64,000 nucleotides of DNA. Origin: Sporolactobacillus sp. STSJ-5 (GTDB lineage Bacteria; Bacillota; Bacilli; Bacillales; Sporolactobacillaceae). The stretch lies in assembly GCF_024385605.1 (NCBI RefSeq), contig NZ_JANFOJ010000003.1, forward strand, positions 1 to 64,000, read 5' to 3'. Position numbers and translations under genes: made by a program. The notes beneath the pieces are model-generated. The model saw only the letters and a list, made by a program, of their open reading frames with translations, was not told where the DNA came from and made no database searches. The stretch's first letter is position 1. The number at the start of each line of letters is the position of its first letter. Below, in pieces: positions 7,298 to 18,816 of this stretch.

Positions 7298-9268
7298 ATG
7301 GATTTTCAACTCGCGTCCCATTTTCAACCGCAAGGCGACCAGCCGGAAGCGATTCGTACATTGGTCGATGGGATCAGGAACGGTCAAAAGCATCAGACGT
7401 TGCTCGGCGCGACCGGTACCGGTAAAACATTCACGATGTCGAATGTGATTGCTCAAGTGCAGAAGCCGACGCTGGTCATTGCCCATAATAAAACGCTTGC
7501 AGGGCAGCTTTATAACGAGTTTAAGGAATTTTTCCCGAATAATGCGGTCGAATATTTTGTCAGCTACTACGATTATTACCAGCCGGAAGCCTATATTCCG
7601 CAGACGGATACGTATATTGAAAAAGATTCGAGCATCAATGACGAGATTGACAAGCTGCGTCACTCGGCAACCAGCTCATTGTTTGAGCGTCGCGATGTCA
7701 TTATTGTTGCCAGTGTTTCGTGTATTTACGGTTTAGGTTCTCCGGAAGAATACAGCTCACTTGTACTCTCATTGCGGCCGGGTATGGAGAAGGAGCGGGA
7801 TGCGATGCTGCGTCAACTTGTCGACATCCAGTACTCGCGTAACGATATTAATTTTACACGCGGGACATTCCGTGTGCGCGGCGATGTGGTGGAGATTTTC
7901 CCGGCTTCACGCGATGATCACTGCATTCGCGTCGAATTCTTCGGTGATGAAATTGAACGGCTGACCGAGATGGATCCGATGACCGGAGAGATTGTCGGCG
8001 AGCGTGATCATGTCGCCATCTACCCGGCTTCCCACTTCGTTACCGGACAGGAGAAAATGAAGCGAGCAATTGTGAACATACAGAAGGAACTCGAGGATCG
8101 GCTGAAAGTGCTTAATGAGAACGGTAAACTACTTGAGGCACAACGGCTTGAGCAGCGTACGCGTTACGATTTGGAAATGATGGAGGAAGTCGGCTTTTGC
8201 TCCGGAATTGAGAACTATTCAAGGCATCTGACCTTTCGAAAACCGGGTGAATCGCCGTATACGCTCATGGACTATTTTCCAAAGGACTTTCTCATTATGG
8301 TCGATGAATCCCATGCGACACTGCCACAGATTCGGGCCATGTACAACGGCGACCAGGCGCGAAAAAACGTCCTGGTTGATCATGGTTTCCGTCTTCCTTC
8401 TGCAAAAGACAACCGGCCGCTTAAATTTGAAGAATTTGAGGAACGTGTCAATCAGATCGTGTACGTTTCGGCGACTCCGGCGGATTATGAATTGGAGCAT
8501 TCCAATAAGCCGGTCGAGCAGATTATTCGACCGACCGGATTGCTGGATCCGGAAATCGAAGTCCGTCCGATCAAGGGACAGATTGATGATCTCTACGACG
8601 AGATTAATATTAGGATTAAGAAGCATGAACGTGTCCTCGTCACGACGCTGACGAAGAAGATGGCAGAGAATTTGACCGACTATCTAAAGGGCATGGGCAT
8701 TAAAGTCAATTATCTTCATTCGGAAGTTAAGACGCTCGACCGGATTGAGATCATTCGCAATTTGCGACGCGGCGAATTCGATGTGCTGGTCGGGATCAAC
8801 CTGCTCCGTGAAGGACTGGATATTCCTGAAGTCTCACTTGTCGCTATCCTTGACGCCGATAAGGAAGGCTTCCTTCGCTCGGAACGGTCGCTGATTCAGA
8901 CGATCGGACGCGCGGCGAGAAATGCGGAAGGGCGAGTCATTCTGTATGCCGACCGAGTTACCGATTCGATGCGGTTGGCGATGGATGAAACCGCACGCCG
9001 CCGCAAAATTCAAAAGAAATTCAATGAAGTGCATCATATTACACCGACGACGATTCAAAAGGCCATTCCTGAGCTGATTAAAGCGACATACGAAGTGGAA
9101 AAACAGGATGGCTCCGGCAAGAAGAAAAAGAAGAAAATGACAAAGAGCGAGCGCAACAAGGCAATTATCGGTATTGAAAAAGAAATGAAGCAGGCGGCAA
9201 AGTCGCTTGACTTCGAGCGTGCAGCGGAACTGCGGGACGCACTCTATGAACTGAAGGCGGAGGGATAA
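7298..9268 (+). CDS. uvrB: Excinuclease ABC subunit B
   Basis: Damage-verification helicase-like ATPase of nucleotide excision repair; it receives DNA from UvrA and recruits UvrC. The 656-residue protein has Walker A GATGTGKT (37-44), the beta-hairpin region with [12 protein letters not shown], a helicase DES box, the [10 protein letters not shown] motif, the IGRAARN motif and a C-terminal UVR domain (about 618-652) that contacts UvrC. The ATG at 7298 follows GGAGGAGGGC; the in-frame TTG at 7283 lies inside that site. uvrA starts seven bases downstream, so the two are cotranscribed. Confidence 0.98.
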   Translation: MDFQLASHFQPQGDQPEAIRTLVDGIRNGQKHQTLLGATGTGKTFTMSNVIAQVQKPTLVIAHNKTLAGQLYNEFKEFFPNNAVEYFVSYYDYYQPEAYIPQTDTYIEKDSSINDEIDKLRHSATSSLFERRDVIIVASVSCIYGLGSPEEYSSLVLSLRPGMEKERDAMLRQLVDIQYSRNDINFTRGTFRVRGDVVEIFPASRDDHCIRVEFFGDEIERLTEMDPMTGEIVGERDHVAIYPASHFVTGQEKMKRAIVNIQKELEDRLKVLNENGKLLEAQRLEQRTRYDLEMMEEVGFCSGIENYSRHLTFRKPGESPYTLMDYFPKDFLIMVDESHATLPQIRAMYNGDQARKNVLVDHGFRLPSAKDNRPLKFEEFEERVNQIVYVSATPADYELEHSNKPVEQIIRPTGLLDPEIEVRPIKGQIDDLYDEINIRIKKHERVLVTTLTKKMAENLTDYLKGMGIKVNYLHSEVKTLDRIEIIRNLRRGEFDVLVGINLLREGLDIPEVSLVAILDADKEGFLRSERSLIQTIGRAARNAEGRVILYADRVTDSMRLAMDETARRRKIQKKFNEVHHITPTTIQKAIPELIKATYEVEKQDGSGKKKKKKMTKSERNKAIIGIEKEMKQAAKSLDFERAAELRDALYELKAEG

Positions 9269-9275
9269 CACGCAG

Positions 9276-12170
9276 ATGGTACTTGAAAATATTGTTGTCA
9301 AAGGAGCAAGGGAACATAATTTAAAAAATGTCAGCGTAACAATACCACGTGACAAAATGGTTGTTGTTACCGGATTGTCGGGCTCAGGCAAGTCATCGCT
9401 GGCGTTCGACACAATCTACGCCGAGGGGCAGCGCCGCTATGTTGAATCGCTGTCGGCATATGCCCGCCAATTTCTCGGCCAATCCAACAAACCGGATGTG
9501 GACGCGATTGAAGGCTTGTCGCCGGCGATTTCGATTGACCAGAAGACGACGAGTCATAACCCGCGTTCAACCGTGGGAACCGTAACGGAAATTTATGATT
9601 ACATGCGTCTTCTTTTTGCCAGAATCGGGCACCCTTTTTGCCCGACGCACGGTGTTGAAATCACATCGCAGACTATTGAACAGATGGTTGACAGAATCAT
9701 GGTTTATCCGGAGCGGACAAAACTGCAGATTCTGGCACCGCTGGTCTCCGGAAGAAAAGGAACACATGTCAAGACCTTGGAAGATATTAAGAAAAAGGGC
9801 TATGTTCGGGTACGTGTTGACGGCGAGATGCGTGAGGTGTCGGAAGAAATCAAGCTTGAAAAGAACAAGAAGCATAACATCGATGTTGTGATTGATCGAA
9901 TTGTTGTGAAACCGAATATAGAGGGACGGCTTGCCGATTCACTTGAAGCAGCAACTAAACTGACTGACGGTCGTGTCGTTGTGGATATTATCGGTGGTGA
10001 AGAACTGCTTTTTTCCGAACAACATTCATGTCCTTATTGCGGCTTCTCAATCGGTGAACTTGAACCTCGACTCTTTTCGTTTAACAGTCCGTTCGGAGCC
10101 TGCCCAGATTGTGACGGACTGGGCTCACGCATGGAAGTTGACCCTGATTTGGTCATCCCTGATCAGACCAAATCGTTAGCCGAAGGTGCAATTATCGCCT
10201 GGGAACCGACGAGTTCACAATATTATCCACAGCTGCTTAAGGCGGCTTGTGCTCACTTTGGCATTGATATGAATTGTCCGGTCTCAGAGCTGCCGAAAGA
10301 GAAGATGAAACTCCTTCTCTACGGCTCAGGGACTGAACGCATCCATTTTCACTATGAAAATGAATTCGGCGATGTTCGGGATAAAGACATGTACTACGAA
10401 GGCGTCATGAACAATATCGGACGTAGATACCGTGAGACAAGCTCTGACTTTATTCGTGAACAAATGTCCGAGTATATGATGCAAAAGCCGTGCCCGACCT
10501 GTCACGGTCACCGGCTTCGTCCGGAAGCGTTGGCGGTGAAAATCGGCGGCAAGCACATCAGTGAAGTGACCGAAATGCCGATTCGGGAAATGCTTTCGTT
10601 CTTTAACGGGCTGGAACTCACCGAAAAGGAACAGACGATTGCTCGTTTGATTCTTCGTGAAATTACACAGCGGACTCAGTTCCTCATTGATGTAGGACTG
10701 GACTATCTAACCTTAGGCCGTGCGGCGGGTACCTTGTCAGGAGGGGAAGCACAGCGAATCCGGCTGGCAACGCAGATCGGATCGCAGCTCATGGGTGTGC
10801 TCTACATTTTGGACGAACCGTCAATCGGCTTGCATCAGCGCGATAATGACCGCTTGATTCATTCGCTGCTCGGCATGCGCGATCTGGGAAATACACTGAT
10901 CGTCGTTGAACATGATGAGGATACCATGCTTGCTTCCGATTACATTATCGACGTCGGTCCGGGTGCCGGCGAGCATGGCGGACAAATCACGGCACAGGGT
11001 ACTCCTGAGGAAATCATGCACAATGAAAATTCACTCACCGGGCAGTACCTGTCGGGCCGCAAATTCATTCCGATTCCGGCGAAACGGAGAAAAGCAACCA
11101 AGCGCGAGATCAAAGTGATCGGCGCGAAGGCGAACAATTTGAAGAATGTGACGGTTAGTTTCCCGCTCGGTGTGATGACGGTGGTTACCGGCGTTTCCGG
11201 CTCGGGGAAAAGTACCTTGGTCAATGAGGTGCTGTTCAAGGCACTTGCTCAGAAATTGCACGGGCGGCGCGATGCTCCCGGTGAGTATAAGCAGATCAAG
11301 GGCATAAAAGAATTGGATCGGGTCATTCAAATCGACCAGGCACCGATCGGACGCACGCCGCGTTCCAACCCGGCAACTTATACCGGAGTCTTTGACATGA
11401 TTCGCGACGTGTTTGCGGCGACAAATGAGGCAAAGGTGCGCGGCTATAAAAAAGGTCGTTTCAGCTTCAATGTTAAAGGCGGACGCTGCGAAGCGTGCAG
11501 CGGCGACGGTATTATTAAAATAGAAATGCACTTCCTTCCGGATGTTTATGTGCCGTGCGAAGTATGCCATGGCAAACGTTATAATCGTGAAACGCTCGAT
11601 GTGACCTATAAAGGGAAAACGATTGCCGATGTTCTGGACATGACTGTAGAGGAAGGTCTGGAATTTTTCAAAAATGTACCGCGGATCAAACGCAGACTGG
11701 AACCGCTCTATGATGTCGGCTTAGGCTATATTCGGCTCGGCCAACCGGCCACGACGCTCTCCGGCGGCGAAGCTCAGCGTGTCAAGCTCGCGTCCCAGCT
11801 TTATCGTCGTACGAAAGGCCGTGCACTTTATATCCTGGACGAACCGACGACCGGTCTGCATATGGATGACATCTCCCGGCTGCTTGTTGTGCTTCAGGCA
11901 CTCGTAGACAGCGGTGACAGTGTGTTAATCATCGAGCATAATCTTGATGTAATTAAATGTGCGGACTACTTGATCGATCTTGGTCCGGAAGGCGGAAACG
12001 GCGGCGGCACGATTGTGGTTACAGGGACTCCGGAAAAAGTAGCGGATACCAAGGAATCCTATACCGGCAAGTATCTGAAGCCGGTGCTGGAACGTGACCG
12101 TGTGCGCATGGAGGAGCATCTTCATAACCAGCAGCAGGTAGCTGAATCGAGCGATCAGTTGCGCGTGTAA
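9276..12170 (+). CDS. uvrA: Excinuclease ABC subunit A
   Basis: DNA damage sensor of nucleotide excision repair, a dimeric double ABC ATPase. The 964-residue protein has Walker A GLSGSGKS (33-40), a first zinc module (CPYC...CPDC), the first signature [12 protein letters not shown], a second Walker A GVSGSGKS, the second zinc module (CEAC...CEVC) and the second [12 protein letters not shown] with [10 protein letters not shown]. All elements are intact and the length is typical. The uvrB-uvrA order with a seven-base gap is standard in Bacilli. Confidence 0.98.
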   Translation: MVLENIVVKGAREHNLKNVSVTIPRDKMVVVTGLSGSGKSSLAFDTIYAEGQRRYVESLSAYARQFLGQSNKPDVDAIEGLSPAISIDQKTTSHNPRSTVGTVTEIYDYMRLLFARIGHPFCPTHGVEITSQTIEQMVDRIMVYPERTKLQILAPLVSGRKGTHVKTLEDIKKKGYVRVRVDGEMREVSEEIKLEKNKKHNIDVVIDRIVVKPNIEGRLADSLEAATKLTDGRVVVDIIGGEELLFSEQHSCPYCGFSIGELEPRLFSFNSPFGACPDCDGLGSRMEVDPDLVIPDQTKSLAEGAIIAWEPTSSQYYPQLLKAACAHFGIDMNCPVSELPKEKMKLLLYGSGTERIHFHYENEFGDVRDKDMYYEGVMNNIGRRYRETSSDFIREQMSEYMMQKPCPTCHGHRLRPEALAVKIGGKHISEVTEMPIREMLSFFNGLELTEKEQTIARLILREITQRTQFLIDVGLDYLTLGRAAGTLSGGEAQRIRLATQIGSQLMGVLYILDEPSIGLHQRDNDRLIHSLLGMRDLGNTLIVVEHDEDTMLASDYIIDVGPGAGEHGGQITAQGTPEEIMHNENSLTGQYLSGRKFIPIPAKRRKATKREIKVIGAKANNLKNVTVSFPLGVMTVVTGVSGSGKSTLVNEVLFKALAQKLHGRRDAPGEYKQIKGIKELDRVIQIDQAPIGRTPRSNPATYTGVFDMIRDVFAATNEAKVRGYKKGRFSFNVKGGRCEACSGDGIIKIEMHFLPDVYVPCEVCHGKRYNRETLDVTYKGKTIADVLDMTVEEGLEFFKNVPRIKRRLEPLYDVGLGYIRLGQPATTLSGGEAQRVKLASQLYRRTKGRALYILDEPTTGLHMDDISRLLVVLQALVDSGDSVLIIEHNLDVIKCADYLIDLGPEGGNGGGTIVVTGTPEKVADTKESYTGKYLKPVLERDRVRMEEHLHNQQQVAESSDQLRV

Positions 12171-12265
12171 ACCAGATTTTCCCCATAAAACGGGAAAATG
12201 TTCTTGTTACCTTGCATGATGAAAGGGTATAGTGGAATAAGATGAATGAGGCGGGAGGTTTTTTC

Positions 12266-12457
12266 GTGTACAAACAATTATTCCGATCAAGAGAAAACAG
12301 GGTACTTGGCGGTGTACTCGGCGGAATCGGCGACTATTTTAATATTGACCCCGTAGTTGTCAGGCTTGCCTTTGTGGTTTTGACAATCGTAACCGCCTTT
12401 TTTCCATGCTTGATTGGTTATTTTATTGCTTATCTAATTATTCCTGAAAGAGTGTGA
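12266..12457 (+). CDS. PspC-domain membrane protein (YvlC-like)
   Basis: A 63-residue protein made almost entirely of a PspC domain: an N-terminal motif RVLGGVLGGIGDYFNIDP, then one hydrophobic segment (about 32-55). In B. subtilis yvlC and yvlD sit in the envelope-stress yvlABCD operon near uvrBA and hprK, and the same pair lies here in the same place. The GTG at 12266 is chosen because GGGAGG (12253-12258) precedes it at 7 bases; the upstream ATG at 12242 lies before this site. It overlaps the next gene by four bases (GTGA). Role in membrane stress is inferred. Confidence 0.8.
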   Translation: MYKQLFRSRENRVLGGVLGGIGDYFNIDPVVVRLAFVVLTIVTAFFPCLIGYFIAYLIIPERV

Positions 12458-12840
12458 CGCTTTTGTTTAAAAACTGGTTTGCCAAAACCTTGCTTAATGT
12501 CATCATAAATATGGTGATTTTAATGACACTTGCCGGCTATCTTCATACGATGGTGCATCTTTCCGGCATTGGCGCGGCTTTTGCTGCCAGCCTGATCTTG
12601 TCATTTCTCAATCTCTTTATCCGGCCGGTTCTGTTATTATTCTCCTTACCGGCGACCGTCCTGACGCTCGGATTCTTCATTTTTGTCATCAATGCATTGA
12701 TGCTGATGCTGACGGCATCGATCATGGGCCCGGCATTTGAACTGGACGGCTTTGGAAGCGCGTTGATCGTTGCGATCATTATGGCTATTTGCCAGATGAT
12801 CATCCAAAACTTTATAATCAAACCCTTGCGGCGCGAGTAA
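12454..12840 (+). CDS. Phage-holin-family IV-like membrane protein (YvlD-like)
   Basis: A 128-residue protein with four predicted membrane helices (about 12-30, 36-58, 62-85, 98-120), typical of the 'phage holin family 4' group to which YvlD belongs. In spite of the family name it is a chromosomal membrane protein. The GTG start overlaps the stop of the PspC gene (GTGA), showing translational coupling. No clear terminator follows. Function is unknown; the coupling points to a shared envelope role. Confidence 0.75.
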   Translation: MTLLFKNWFAKTLLNVIINMVILMTLAGYLHTMVHLSGIGAAFAASLILSFLNLFIRPVLLLFSLPATVLTLGFFIFVINALMLMLTASIMGPAFELDGFGSALIVAIIMAICQMIIQNFIIKPLRRE

Positions 12841-12952
12841 TTGCGCTGTTTTTTCTGCTGTTTCCCAAGGATTGCCCGATCATTTAAAATCATGGAATTC
12901 ATTTTTTGGCGCGCGGCGAATCTATGGTAAAATAAAGAAAATGTGACTAATC

Positions 12953-13112
12953 ATCGGGCAGTACCCCGATTTATTAAATGAACCTGAGAGAGCACCGGAC
13001 CGACACCCCGGTGCACTAATAGAAAGAAATGGAGGCTGATTCTCTCTCTCAGGCGTGTACGCCTTGCCCGGCGGATTTTATGCTTCCCGAGCGCCTGTCA
13101 GCCCTAACATGA
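12953..13112 (+). promoter_or_regulatory. Structured leader with upstream ORF before hprK
   Basis: Four perfect helices are visible. They are ATCGGG/CCCGAT (12953-12958/12965-12970), a long-range helix CCTGAGAGAG/CTCTCTCAGG (12983-12992/13044-13053), an enclosed hairpin GCACCGG/CCGGTGC (12992-12998/13008-13014) and AGGCG/CGCCT (13051-13055/13060-13064). The last competes with the end of the long-range helix. Within it, ATG at 13029 opens a 27-codon ORF whose TGA (13110-13112) runs into the hprK ribosome site. The ATG has no good ribosome site of its own. Confidence 0.5.
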
Positions 13113-13120
13113 GGTGCGTG

Positions 13121-14083
13121 ATGACGGAAGAAAACGGACAGGTTCCGGCGGCAAATGAAAACATGAGCAGAGTGCGTGTGCGTGAACTTATTGAGCATTT
13201 TGATTTGAAGCTGGTAAGCGGCAAGGAAGGGTTGGATCGTGAAATTATTGTCAGCGACATTTCGAGACCCGGCTTGGAAATTGCCGGCTATTTTACTTAT
13301 TATCCCAGGAGACGTCTGCAGCTGCTTGGGCGTACCGAGCTTTCTTTTTTTAATGAATTGAGCCAGGATGAGCGGTATAAACGAACCTCTCAGCTGTGCA
13401 CCGCACAGACGCCGTGCATTGTGATCTCTCGTGGAATTGAAGTGCCTGAGGAATTCATCATTTCATCAAATAAACGCCATGTCCCTGTGCTTCAGTCGAA
13501 GATGCAGACGACACGACTGAGCAGTATGATCACAAACTATTTGGAATCGCGACTCGCACCGATGACAGCCGTGCACGGCGTGCTCGTTGATGTCTATGGT
13601 GTCGGAGTTCTGATTACCGGGGACAGCGGCGTGGGGAAAAGCGAAACAGCACTCGAACTCGTGAAGCGCGGTCATCGCCTTGTGGCGGATGATTCGGTTG
13701 AAATTCGTCAGGAAGGCGAGGCTGAGCTCGTCGGCAGCGCGCCGGAATTGATTCAGCATCTTCTTGAAATTCGTGGACTCGGGATTATTAATGTAATGAC
13801 CTTGTTTGGCGCCGGGGCAGTCCGCAATTATAAGACCGTTTCATTGGTCATTCATCTGGAACTGTGGGATCAGAGCAAAGTATATGATCGGCTCGGACTG
13901 GATGAAGAAAAGATTAAATTGATTGATACGGAGATTCCAAGGCTTGTTCTTCCTGTACGACCGGGGCGCAACCTTGCTGTCATTATTGAAGTAGCGGCGA
14001 TGAATTATCGGTTGAAAAACATGGGTTACCATGCCGCGCAGCAATTTGCTGATCGACTGAATGACAGTTTGAATGATCGATAA
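13121..14083 (+). CDS. hprK: HPr kinase/phosphorylase
   Basis: Phosphorylates Ser46 of HPr and Crh in response to fructose-1,6-bisphosphate and removes it under starvation; the product is CcpA corepressor. The protein has the N-terminal HprK domain (TELSFF region), Walker A GDSGVGKS, the adjacent HRLVADD stretch and the signature [10 protein letters not shown]. The C-terminal helix region [10 protein letters not shown] is conserved. Start choice: ATG 13121 follows GAGGTG at four bases and gives 320 residues. An ATG at 13163 would give the usual N-terminus ([10 protein letters not shown]) but lacks a good site. lgt and ppaX follow in the same direction. Confidence 0.95.
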   Translation: MTEENGQVPAANENMSRVRVRELIEHFDLKLVSGKEGLDREIIVSDISRPGLEIAGYFTYYPRRRLQLLGRTELSFFNELSQDERYKRTSQLCTAQTPCIVISRGIEVPEEFIISSNKRHVPVLQSKMQTTRLSSMITNYLESRLAPMTAVHGVLVDVYGVGVLITGDSGVGKSETALELVKRGHRLVADDSVEIRQEGEAELVGSAPELIQHLLEIRGLGIINVMTLFGAGAVRNYKTVSLVIHLELWDQSKVYDRLGLDEEKIKLIDTEIPRLVLPVRPGRNLAVIIEVAAMNYRLKNMGYHAAQQFADRLNDSLNDR

Positions 14084-14115
14084 TCCATTTTATTTAAGTT
14101 GAGGTGTCCATCTTT

Positions 14116-14925
14116 ATGAACGAAGCAATTGAACCGCTCAATCGAGTGGCTTTTGAATTAGGACCGCTCCATATTTATTGGTACGGCATCATTATCGCGG
14201 CAGGCGCTTTAATTGGACTGCTTATTGCGATGCGCGAGGGCAAACGTCTTGACCTCCCGCCAGATACATTTACCGATTTAATTCTCTATGCAGCGCCAAT
14301 CGCGGTGATCTGCGCACGTATCTATTATGTGGCCTTTGAATGGGGTTACTACTCCAAGCATCCCGGAGAGATCATTGCTATTTGGAACGGAGGCATCGCA
14401 ATTTATGGTGCCTTGATCGGTGCAGTGCTGACCGCAGTTGTCTATTGCCGGCTCCGTCATCTGCCTTTTTGGAAGGTTGCCGATGTCTGCGCACCGAGCG
14501 TTATCCTCGGTCAAGCGATCGGACGATGGGGCAATTTTATGAATCAGGAAGCGCACGGCGGTCCAACAACACGGGCGGCACTGGAACATTTGCATCTGCC
14601 TCATTTCATCATCAACCAGATGTATATTGATGGGACCTATTACATTCCGACTTTCTTGTATGAATCGGTTTGGAATATCGTCGGTTTTGTTATTCTGCTG
14701 GTTATCCGGCGTGTCGTTCGATTGAAACGCGGCGAACTTTTTATGATTTATGTAACCTGGTATGCCTTAGGCCGCTGCTATATTGAAGGGTTGCGCACAG
14801 ACAGTTTGATGCTCGGGCCGCTTCGCGTATCGCAATGGCTGTCCGTTGTTTTGGTTATTGTTGGCGTAGGACTGATCACCTATTGGCGAACGGCACAGAA
14901 AAACAGACCGCTCTATAGTGAGTAG
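14116..14925 (+). CDS. lgt: Prolipoprotein diacylglyceryl transferase
   Basis: Integral membrane enzyme that transfers diacylglycerol from phosphatidylglycerol to the lipobox cysteine of prelipoproteins. The 269-residue protein (same length as B. subtilis Lgt) has seven predicted membrane helices and the Lgt signature [14 protein letters not shown] with the catalytic-region arginine. A second conserved stretch is [13 protein letters not shown] near the C-terminus. The ATG at 14116 follows TTGAGGTG; a GTG at 14104 lies within that site. It starts 32 bases after hprK. Confidence 0.97.
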   Translation: MNEAIEPLNRVAFELGPLHIYWYGIIIAAGALIGLLIAMREGKRLDLPPDTFTDLILYAAPIAVICARIYYVAFEWGYYSKHPGEIIAIWNGGIAIYGALIGAVLTAVVYCRLRHLPFWKVADVCAPSVILGQAIGRWGNFMNQEAHGGPTTRAALEHLHLPHFIINQMYIDGTYYIPTFLYESVWNIVGFVILLVIRRVVRLKRGELFMIYVTWYALGRCYIEGLRTDSLMLGPLRVSQWLSVVLVIVGVGLITYWRTAQKNRPLYSE

Positions 14926-14940
14926 ACATAAATTTAATTG

Positions 14941-14979
14941 ATCATCGCAATTCAAGAAACAATTGCGGTGATTTTTTTC
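14941..14979 (+). terminator. Terminator after lgt
   Basis: ATCATCGCAATT (14941-14952) pairs with AATTGCGGTGAT (14961-14972), one G-U, followed by a T-tract. Confidence 0.8.
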
Positions 14980-15046
14980 TGTATAGAGAGATTTGATGCG
15001 AATTCATTAACACTTAGTTGAGTTTTCTTTTGGGGAGATGGGCAAT

Positions 15047-15697
15047 TTGATAAAGACGGTTTTATTTGATTTGGACGGAACACTGATTGATACAAATAAT
15101 TTAATCCTGACTTCTTTTCAATATACACTGGACCACTATTATCCAGGAAAATTTACACGGAAAGATCTGATCCCGTTTATCGGTGAATCCTTGGAAACAA
15201 GCTTTAACCGGATTAGTCCGAAGCTGACAAATGAAATGATTTCCATGTACCGCGATCATAACAGCCGATTCCATGACAGGCTTGTCAAGGAGTTTCCCTA
15301 CGTGCGCGAAACCTTGACCGTGTTGAAAGAAGATGGCTGCAAACTCGGCGTTGTTTCAACCAAAACGCGAGATATGGTGGAGCGCGGTCTCCATTTGACC
15401 CGAATGGCTGATTTCTTCGAAACGGTAATTACGAGCAATGATGTTACGCGGCTCAAGCCAGATCCTGAACCTGTAGTACGCGCGATGAACGACTTGGCCG
15501 CACAGAAGGAAACAACTATTATGGTTGGTGACAGCCCGGCCGATATCCTGGCAGGAGAAAATGCACATGTTCGCACCGCGGCAGTCGGCTGGTCACTCAA
15601 AGGGCGGACGATGCTGGAACGATTGAACCCGGATTATTTATTGAATAACATGAAGGATTTGCTCAGTATCGTACGGAGTACAGAAGTAACAATCTGA
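15047..15697 (+). CDS. ppaX: Pyrophosphatase PpaX (HAD superfamily)
   Basis: HAD-family phosphatase that hydrolyses the pyrophosphate formed when HprK dephosphorylates P-Ser-HPr. Motif I FDLDGTLID near the N-terminus, motif II GVVST, a conserved lysine in KPDPEPV and motif IV GDSPADI are all present. I choose the TTG at 15047, nine bases after GGGGAG, giving 216 residues, the length of B. subtilis PpaX. The ATG at 15038 directly abuts the ribosome site. The hprK-lgt-ppaX grouping is conserved, although a terminator precedes this gene. Confidence 0.92.
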   Translation: MIKTVLFDLDGTLIDTNNLILTSFQYTLDHYYPGKFTRKDLIPFIGESLETSFNRISPKLTNEMISMYRDHNSRFHDRLVKEFPYVRETLTVLKEDGCKLGVVSTKTRDMVERGLHLTRMADFFETVITSNDVTRLKPDPEPVVRAMNDLAAQKETTIMVGDSPADILAGENAHVRTAAVGWSLKGRTMLERLNPDYLLNNMKDLLSIVRSTEVTI

Positions 15698-15712
15698 ATT
15701 AAGAGTTTCTAG

Positions 15713-15739
15713 AACAACCGCCAAGAGACGGTTGTTTTT
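15713..15739 (+). terminator. Terminator after ppaX
   Basis: AACAACCG (15713-15720) pairs with CGGTTGTT (15729-15736) followed by T residues. Confidence 0.8.
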
Positions 15740-15798
15740 ACATGTCGGCAGGTAAACTGTAATTGGCAAAGGCTTTTCAAAAATGGCGAGAGCAGTTA

Positions 15799-15807
15799 TG
15801 CTATAAT
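15799..15807 (+). promoter_or_regulatory. Extended -10 promoter for the TPR gene
   Basis: TGC TATAAT (-10 at 15802-15807), 43 bases before the chosen start at 15850, downstream of the ppaX terminator. Confidence 0.5.
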
Positions 15808-15849
15808 TATTTGGGATTGGAAAAAGAGGCACGGGGGCAAAAGGATTTT

Positions 15850-17349
15850 ATGGAGGAGAGAAACTGCACGAAAAAAGCACGCGTCATCGATTTTCATTGT
15901 GACGGTGACTTTTTTTATCAGAAAGGGATCGCTTGTTTTGAAAAAGGCGATCTTGAACGCGCCAGCAAATATATGGAGCGCGCAATCAAATTCAAACCGA
16001 ATGATGTCGAATACCTTTGCCAGCAAGCTGAGATTCTTGCTGAGCTGGAAAACTATGAATCATCAATTCGCTTACTAAAAAAAGTGGTTTATGAACTTGA
16101 TTCGAAAATGACCGATTGTTATTTTTTTATAGCAAATAATTATGCCTATCTTGGGGAATTTCAAGAGGCATTAGATGAAGTTCAAATCTATTTGACTTTG
16201 GAACCGAATGGAACATTTAAGCATGAGGCTCAGGAATTGTTTCAAATGCTGAACTCAGAAATGAAAGAATTGGATGAAGATGAATCTGCCTATGTTACGG
16301 TTCATGAACGCGGTCGTCTGGCACTGGAACACGGCCATTTTGACGAAGCAATCCATTACTTTAAACAAGTGATTGAGGACGAGCCGGATTTTCTTGCGGC
16401 ACAGAATAATCTTTCAATCGCCTATTTTTCTATGGATGATCAGGAAAATGCGCTTGCCACTGCATGCCGCGTTTTGGAAAAGGATCCGGGAAATATTCAT
16501 GCTTTGTGTAATTTAGCGACTTTTTACTATCAATTGCACGATAAATCCGGGCTGGAGAAAGTGGTTGCACGTCTTGATTTGATCTATCCGCTTTACCCAG
16601 AGCATTGCGGAAAACTCGGTTCAACCTATCTTTTTATCGGTAATTACAAGCGGGCTTACTACTGGTTGCGCATTGCGGAAAAGCGAGGCGCACGGCGTGA
16701 TCAGGTTTTTTACTTCTGGATGGCACTTTCTGCTTATCATTGCGGCGATGAAGAGGCGGCTAAGCAGAACTGGAGACGTGTTGACTTTTTCAGTGACAAG
16801 CCCTTCCACCCGTTTAAGTACAGCAAGATTCAGGACATGATGTTCGAACCAGGGGCGGAAAAGAACTTCATGGTTCGGGAGCTCATTCGAAAAGAAGCAT
16901 GGGAAGACGTAAAATCGTTTCAAATTTTTTCTCTTTTCTATGCTGCGCGGTGTCATGATCGTTCTCTGCTTCTGGATGTGGCGAAGAAAGGCACAGATCC
17001 GGAAATCATGGGTCATGCACGCAGGCTGGTTGAAGAAATGGACAGCGGCGTGCGCGACCTAAGTATGCAAGTCATGCGCGAGGTTGAGCGGTTAGCAGGA
17101 GGATGCAAAGAGACGCTAAAGCATCCGGAGCTTTACAGTTTCTGGGCCGTTGTCGATTCGTTCGCACATATCCGTGAGGAGGACATCAAGGGCTGGGCTG
17201 CTGCTTTGATTTATTTGTGGAAGAAGGAGTTCGGCAAACCGGCTGCTCAGAAGGACATTGCGATGGAAGCAGGTACGACACTGTATCGATTGCGAAAACA
17301 TATTCAGGAATTATCAATTGCGCTTGAAAAACAGTGGGATGATGATTGA
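15850..17349 (+). CDS. Tetratricopeptide-repeat protein (YvcD-like)
   Basis: A 499-residue soluble protein with TPR units in its N-terminal half (about residues 20-130 and 155-260; for example FEKGDLERASKYMERAI and GHFDEAIHYFKQVIEDEP). The C-terminal half has no recognised motif except a possible helix-turn-helix-like end (QKDIAMEAGTTLYRLRKHIQ). B. subtilis yvcD, of similar size, lies just before trxB, as here. The ATG at 15850 is 43 bases after an extended -10; longer starts would lie upstream of that promoter. The ribosome site is weak. Role unknown, presumably protein-protein interactions. Confidence 0.82.
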   Translation: MEERNCTKKARVIDFHCDGDFFYQKGIACFEKGDLERASKYMERAIKFKPNDVEYLCQQAEILAELENYESSIRLLKKVVYELDSKMTDCYFFIANNYAYLGEFQEALDEVQIYLTLEPNGTFKHEAQELFQMLNSEMKELDEDESAYVTVHERGRLALEHGHFDEAIHYFKQVIEDEPDFLAAQNNLSIAYFSMDDQENALATACRVLEKDPGNIHALCNLATFYYQLHDKSGLEKVVARLDLIYPLYPEHCGKLGSTYLFIGNYKRAYYWLRIAEKRGARRDQVFYFWMALSAYHCGDEEAAKQNWRRVDFFSDKPFHPFKYSKIQDMMFEPGAEKNFMVRELIRKEAWEDVKSFQIFSLFYAARCHDRSLLLDVAKKGTDPEIMGHARRLVEEMDSGVRDLSMQVMREVERLAGGCKETLKHPELYSFWAVVDSFAHIREEDIKGWAAALIYLWKKEFGKPAAQKDIAMEAGTTLYRLRKHIQELSIALEKQWDDD

Positions 17350-17458
17350 TACGAATCAAGTGTTTTTACGTATGAGCAATTTTCTGGACTTTGGTCGCGC
17401 CATTCTTTAGCATAGAATTATCAGATCAGTAGATAATAATAATTATAAAGAAGACTAG

Positions 17459-18439
<981 letters not shown>

Positions 18440-18816
18440 GGCCTGTGCGTCTTTAGTCATGATTCTTTAGATGAATCATTGGGCGTAATTTCATAAGTGT
18501 TTAATCATCATGTAATCATTATGAAATGAAAACACGATATGATTAAAGTATGAAATTGACCCCCCTTTTTATATAAACATTTAGTGGCATCGCAATATGG
18601 CGGTGCTGCTTTTTTTGCCTTATTTCTCTGCGCTTTGTCGCTTCCGGGCAAGGAAAATAGTTGCCAATACGCATCGCATTTTTCATAAACGCACGTCTGC
18701 TGATTATCGTTTATCTTTCTGAATGCTTCTTTTTCGAGTATACTAAAGATGAAAGAATGCCTTGATGCAGGTGTTGCGTCACAGGTGAAAAATTGATCGG
18801 TGGGGACGGATGCAGG
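18440..18816. other. Intergenic interval trxB-rapZ
   Basis: I see no gene here. It holds a hairpin without a T-tract just after trxB (ATGATTC/GAATCAT, about 18460-18480), the terminator at 18583-18617 and a TATACT (18739-18744) that could serve rapZ but lacks a good -35. Confidence 0.5.
18583..18617 (+). terminator. Terminator between trxB and rapZ
   Basis: GCATCGC (18587-18593) pairs with GCGGTGC (18600-18606), one G-U, flanked by AGTG/GCT and followed by seven T residues. Confidence 0.7.

Noticed and set aside
12983-13064. Glycine riboswitch at hprK
   Set aside because: The outer helix and CTCTCAGGC string are similar, but the conserved GCCGAAGGRGCAA-like internal segment is absent and there is no glycine-related gene.
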